A stretch of DNA of 64,000 bases from Psettodes erumei (Eukaryota > Chordata > Actinopteri > Pleuronectiformes > Psettodidae): positions 2,051,501 to 2,115,500 of the forward strand of contig JAFBJZ010000357.1 of NCBI GenBank assembly GCA_016785225.1, read 5' to 3'. Position 1 is the stretch's first letter. Every line of letters begins with the position of its first letter. A program made the translations under genes and the position numbers. Of the stretch, positions 59,640-64,000 are shown piece after piece. A model generated the notes under the pieces. That model had not been told where the DNA came from and made no database searches. It saw only the letters and a program-made list of their open reading frames with translations.

Positions 59640-62600
59640 TTTATTCTTTACGCCCATCTCTCTCCTCATCTTCCTCCTCTTCTCCCTCTGGCGCAGAAAA
59701 TGATCCAACTTAAAATGAAAGTGTAATATTTAAATGAGGAAGAGCAAAAGCCAAGAGAAGGAGCAACAGAAGAGCGAAGGGGTGAGGGTTGTTCGAAAAA
59801 TACTGCAGAAAGACACTGATAGACGAAGTGACAGAAGACAGAGCAGGGAATAGAGGTAAGGAGATGGAATGGAAAGCTAAGATGTTTAAGCCTGAGAAAC
59901 TGTTGAAGTATTGGTGAGTTCACCCTGCCCTAACTTGAAATAGAATCACAGGCAAACCCTAGTCACTGCAGCACTTGCATACATGGGAAGATTTAAATTA
60001 AAAGAACTGAATGAAAGCGGATGATGAAATAGCAGAAGTAGAGTGGTATGTGATATGTTTAAGTAATTTAAGATGTTAAGCTAAGGTTAATGTTTGTATT
60101 CAACATGCTGGATCTTTACATGCAAGCAAAGGAGTCTGTTCCTCCCCTGAGACAGGAAACCAGGACTAATGCTGAAATAAATGCTAATGTTGCACTGAAA
60201 ATAGCATTAAAGCCCCGTTTCATTTAAAAATCCCTGGTCACTAAATTAGAGCAAATGTACTGAATGATGCTTCCATGAAAGTGTCTGCCAAATGACTCCA
60301 TGTAAACAAATATTTAAAATATACAATCACGCCATACAGCAGTCGAGGGACTTCAAAATAAGAAGACAGGCCTCTATGGCAGAAATGTTGTCTGAATGTG
60401 CATATAGTGCAGTACAGTACAGTACAGTAGTCTTAGTCTGTAAAAACAACCCACATCCACATCCCACACATGCCTGACACATAAGAACTACAATACACAG
60501 GACCATGTCACATTTCTGTATATGGCTTTTTATTTCAGTGCAAAAACATTTAAGTTAAGTTTTTGTTTTTAGATAACATGGCTGAAATGAAATATTATAG
60601 ATATAGATAGAAGGTCCTTCTGAGAAATCAACTTAGCAAATGGTCAGACAATGGTCAAAAACTGGGGGAAACCCGAGTTAGAAATATTTTCTCAAATTGC
60701 AAAGAAAACTGCAAGAAAAAAAGAAAGGATGAGCCTTCTTTCTGTTAACTGATGATCCCTGTTCAGGCACAGCAAAGTTGAAAGAGAACAAACCCTCTGA
60801 GTCAGAGAGCTCTTTAAATTATTTCTCATTCTCCTTGTTATATATCACACAGTGAGGTAAAACATCTTGAACTGTCTGTGGTCTACCACATTCACATAAC
60901 CCATGTGGCCTTCTACTTTACTCAGCCCACAATGACTAAGCATACGTCTGACAGCAACCCCCTTTAATCTCACATTAAGACATCTTTCCTCCAGTTTCTG
61001 GATTGAAACCCAAGTCTGCACCTCCTAACTGTGTTCCACCTCTCCTACCAACACCAGCTTCATTTGTAGACATGTGTAACATGGAATCTGAAGATAATTT
61101 CATGCATTTTTCAAACGTTCACACAGCTGTTGAGAGATGGCTATAGTATTGTACCAGTAATGGTTAGATTTATCAACTAAAGATACACTTTCCTATGTGG
61201 TATAATGAAACAAAAAAGCAAAACAACCTGAGTCATCTCATTGTAACTTTTAAGCATTTATCAGAACTAAATGGCACATACTAGAGTTTCCAAATGGACA
61301 TAATATTATTCCCAAGACATTTTGGGGGGGATAATAGCAAAGGTCTCTGAAGCGGAACAATTACACTTTGGATCCAGAAGTTCAATATTTACAGTATACA
61401 GCCAAGAGTTTCTGTATCTGCTATGCACTGTGCACTGCCGTCACAAACAGATGCTGACAAATACTGGCAGCTTGAGTCTCTATTCAACAGAGTGGGTTTT
61501 GACTGGTATTTGGGTATATTGCACTCACTATTATATTTCAGAGCCATGCTCAGTGGCATTATAATATTGACATAAACACATTTAGAAAATTCCTTTTTAA
61601 TATGGCTTTAACTGATAAGTTGTGATTTCGTGACTTTGGCTTTTGCCTTTATTAATACATAAACCTGAGGATCATAGAAGCCTCGAGAAATGGAAAAAAT
61701 CCCCAGTGAGTAAGCCAAAAAAGCTAAAATTGAATTTTGTACAGTTCTTCACATCTTAGTCAAGCAAAACACATCCTGCATGTATGTGCCATGATGTGGG
61801 TGTGATTCTGGCATACAATCTCAAAAGACCTTTTGTTGAAAACAGCAGTACATGCTACTGTATGAAATAATAATAACCTGATGGGTGACTCAAGGATTTT
61901 TTTTACAGTCCAATGAAAGTTTTGGGGGTTTTAATCCAGTGTGTGGACACTTCATTTTTTCTCCTCTCCTCAGAAACAATAGATTAGTAACATTGTGTGA
62001 ATGCCCAAGGTACTAGAGATATGCTGCATCCCTTTTACTTCCTTTTTCCATGCTACTGCCAAAAATGGCTTGACTTGTTTATTTTCGATTTTTCAAGGTT
62101 TAGATGAATAATAAATAAAATATGAATCATTACATGCTCACCCTCAAAACAGGCCTGTGTGACGCCTTTGATTGTTGATGTTTACTTTAAAGCCAACACA
62201 CAGGGAATGTGGCTTAATCATTCAAGCTGCATCTAAAAAGACATTTATAGGTTTCTAAATATATGAGTGCAGCTAAGATTGAATCTCAGATATATAAATA
62301 TCTGTCTTTCAGCCTGTCACCTGTAATTATAAAACCAAACAGGTGTCCTTCTTTCTGAGATACGATACTCAACTAACAGAAGAGGAGTGGCGTCCCTTTC
62401 ATTTAATGCATCCGACGCATGAACTTAAACACAAAGGACTGGACTGGAAGCAAAAGAGGAATCAAACAACAGGAACGAGCAATGCAGGACTCTCATGCCA
62501 TTCGACCCTCAGGTCATTTGTTAATTTTGTAACTGTCAGTAAAACATATGACTGTTCACTAAACCTCTCTCCTGTGCAACATTAGTCTAATCATAGAACA

Positions 62601-63999
62601 ACAGTGTCACAACTGGATTTCTCTAAACATTAAAGTGGCATGCATGGAGTTGTAGTAGGAGCAATACTCTATGTATAAAGTGTTTGGATGTTGGCTACAA
62701 AGGAAACAAAACTTGAAGGAAAACATATGGATATGTGTTATTTATGTAATGAGAATGACTGTTAAACCCTCCCTAAAAATCTGCCACTGTCATCAATGTA
62801 CCAAAGCACATTTGAGAATGGAAAGCTTGAAGGGTGTAACAATAGTGACTCAGGGAGTGGGGTTTAGCAAACAGGGAATTCAGTAAGTATATGACCAAAT
62901 CTCTCAGTTGCAAATTGCACCACAACATTGTGGAACAGTGTTCGTGAAATTGTACTCAAGTTGTTTCAGTTGTGAAATGTGACAGCCTTCACTGATTCTG
63001 TAGCTGCAGGCTAAAAGTGTACATTACATACATCATGCATATTGAGATAATGTGTGTGTCATTTAGAGACGAGTAGGCTGACTTGGCACAGGCACAGAGG
63101 AAATCTGTTCACTTGAAGACTTTAAAAAAATAAACTACAGGGCTTTTCAATGTTTCTTTTTCTGAATATAGGACATAGTTAGATGTTGCTGAAATATGTC
63201 TCTGAAAGTATGCAGCAGGACTTAATGTGAATATCCCACTTCTCTTCCCAGAGGATTAGCATTTATTCTAAAAATAATTAGCCTACAAAATACATAACAA
63301 CATTTATGTTTTTGCCTCAGATTGATTCTGTTATCCACCATCAGTTACAACAGTCCTGTACAGAGCTTTCACAGAGAAATTCTCATTTTATGTTTTTTTT
63401 CAGTGTACATTAAAAATGTCCCTTTGGTGACAAGTCTCCTTATGTCTTTGGTGGCTAGACTTTATCCTCTTGTAGACAAGCTTAATTCACTGTCAATAAG
63501 GGCATGCTCTGAAGATTGAAGAACAAAAATCTCTTTTGTTTTTCAATCTTCAGATCACACTCCAAGCCTGCTCCACGCGACTTAGTGGTAAAAACCTGGA
63601 CTGTATAGATACAATCACACAAATATGATATGGATGATAATGGTGATATCAAACATAGCAGTGTAACTAGCTTTGTATATTGGCAGATCTCGTACACGAT
63701 GAGAACAACCGAAGGTGCACAAATGATGTTCGTTTTCTTCAGCGGCAGAGGGACAACAGTAAATTGAGCAGGAGAAAAGAATGCAGCTCCTTCTGAAAAA
63801 ATGTTTGCTCTACCTGTAACCAAGTCATACATTCTCCATGAGCCTTGTGATGATCGTAGGCTTTGAAATGCTCTCTACTGTATGGCTCACAGCAGAAAGA
63901 AAACAAAAAAAGAAAAAAGAAGATTACTGAAAATACTGACAATCATAGGAGAAGAAGGAAATGGACAAGGATAATCTCATTGAGTTCACTGCAGAGATA
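59640..63999. other. Intergenic to window end
   Basis: Pyrimidine-to-purine switch at 59640-59900 and a (CAGTA)n run at 60410-60429. Otherwise AT-rich sequence with short open frames that have no recognised motif. No gene or RNA gene seen. Confidence 0.45.
60410..60429. repeat. (CAGTA)4 pentanucleotide repeat
   Basis: Four tandem CAGTA units. Confidence 0.9.
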
Positions 64000-64000
64000 G

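Overview
This window reads as nuclear DNA of a ray-finned fish, most likely a percomorph-type teleost. The evidence is intron-rich genes with GT-AG junctions, fish-like versions of vertebrate proteins, very many (CA)n/(GT)n microsatellites, and dispersed repeats and hAT-type DNA transposon remnants of kinds common in teleost genomes. Species cannot be named from the sequence.

All four recognisable protein genes lie on the minus strand in the first 32 kb. In transcription order they are vps53 (31832 to 9445, 22 coding exons), rflnb (7771 to 6413, 3 exons), dus4l (3724 to 1705, 6 exons) and the 5' end of bcap29 (397 to 72, cut by the window edge). They are unrelated in function: Vps53 is a subunit of the GARP/EARP tethering complexes, refilin B is a filamin-binding actin regulator, Dus4l is a tRNA dihydrouridine synthase, and Bcap29 is an ER membrane chaperone/sorting protein. 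vps53-rflnb matches the human 17p13.3 pair and dus4l-bcap29 the human 7q22 pair, so the window shows two ancestral neighbour pairs joined head to tail.

I read exon boundaries by following protein similarity and splice phase. The phases close for dus4l (315 aa), rflnb (203 aa) and vps53 (831 aa), with one exception: vps53 exon 20 carries one extra base (a T in the run 14530-14532) that breaks the frame at about residue 726. vps53 also has a GC-AG intron, several (CA)n tracts right beside 5' splice sites, a MITE 23 bp from one donor, and a dispersed repeat that supplies the 3' splice-site context of exon 8.

From about 32 kb to 64 kb I find no convincing gene. This half holds microsatellites, alternating pyrimidine-rich and purine-rich blocks, two hAT elements with imperfect 8-bp target duplications (34921-35757 and 53592-53887), a possible solo LTR, repeat remnants, a huge (CA)n cluster at 57.8-58.1 kb and a G-quadruplex-type C-run at 59.55 kb. 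One splice-bounded open stretch at 55834-55960 (minus) is an unconfirmed exon candidate. I found no clearly novel multi-gene system. The strongest leads are the vps53 frame break and the unusual repeat content around vps53 splice sites.
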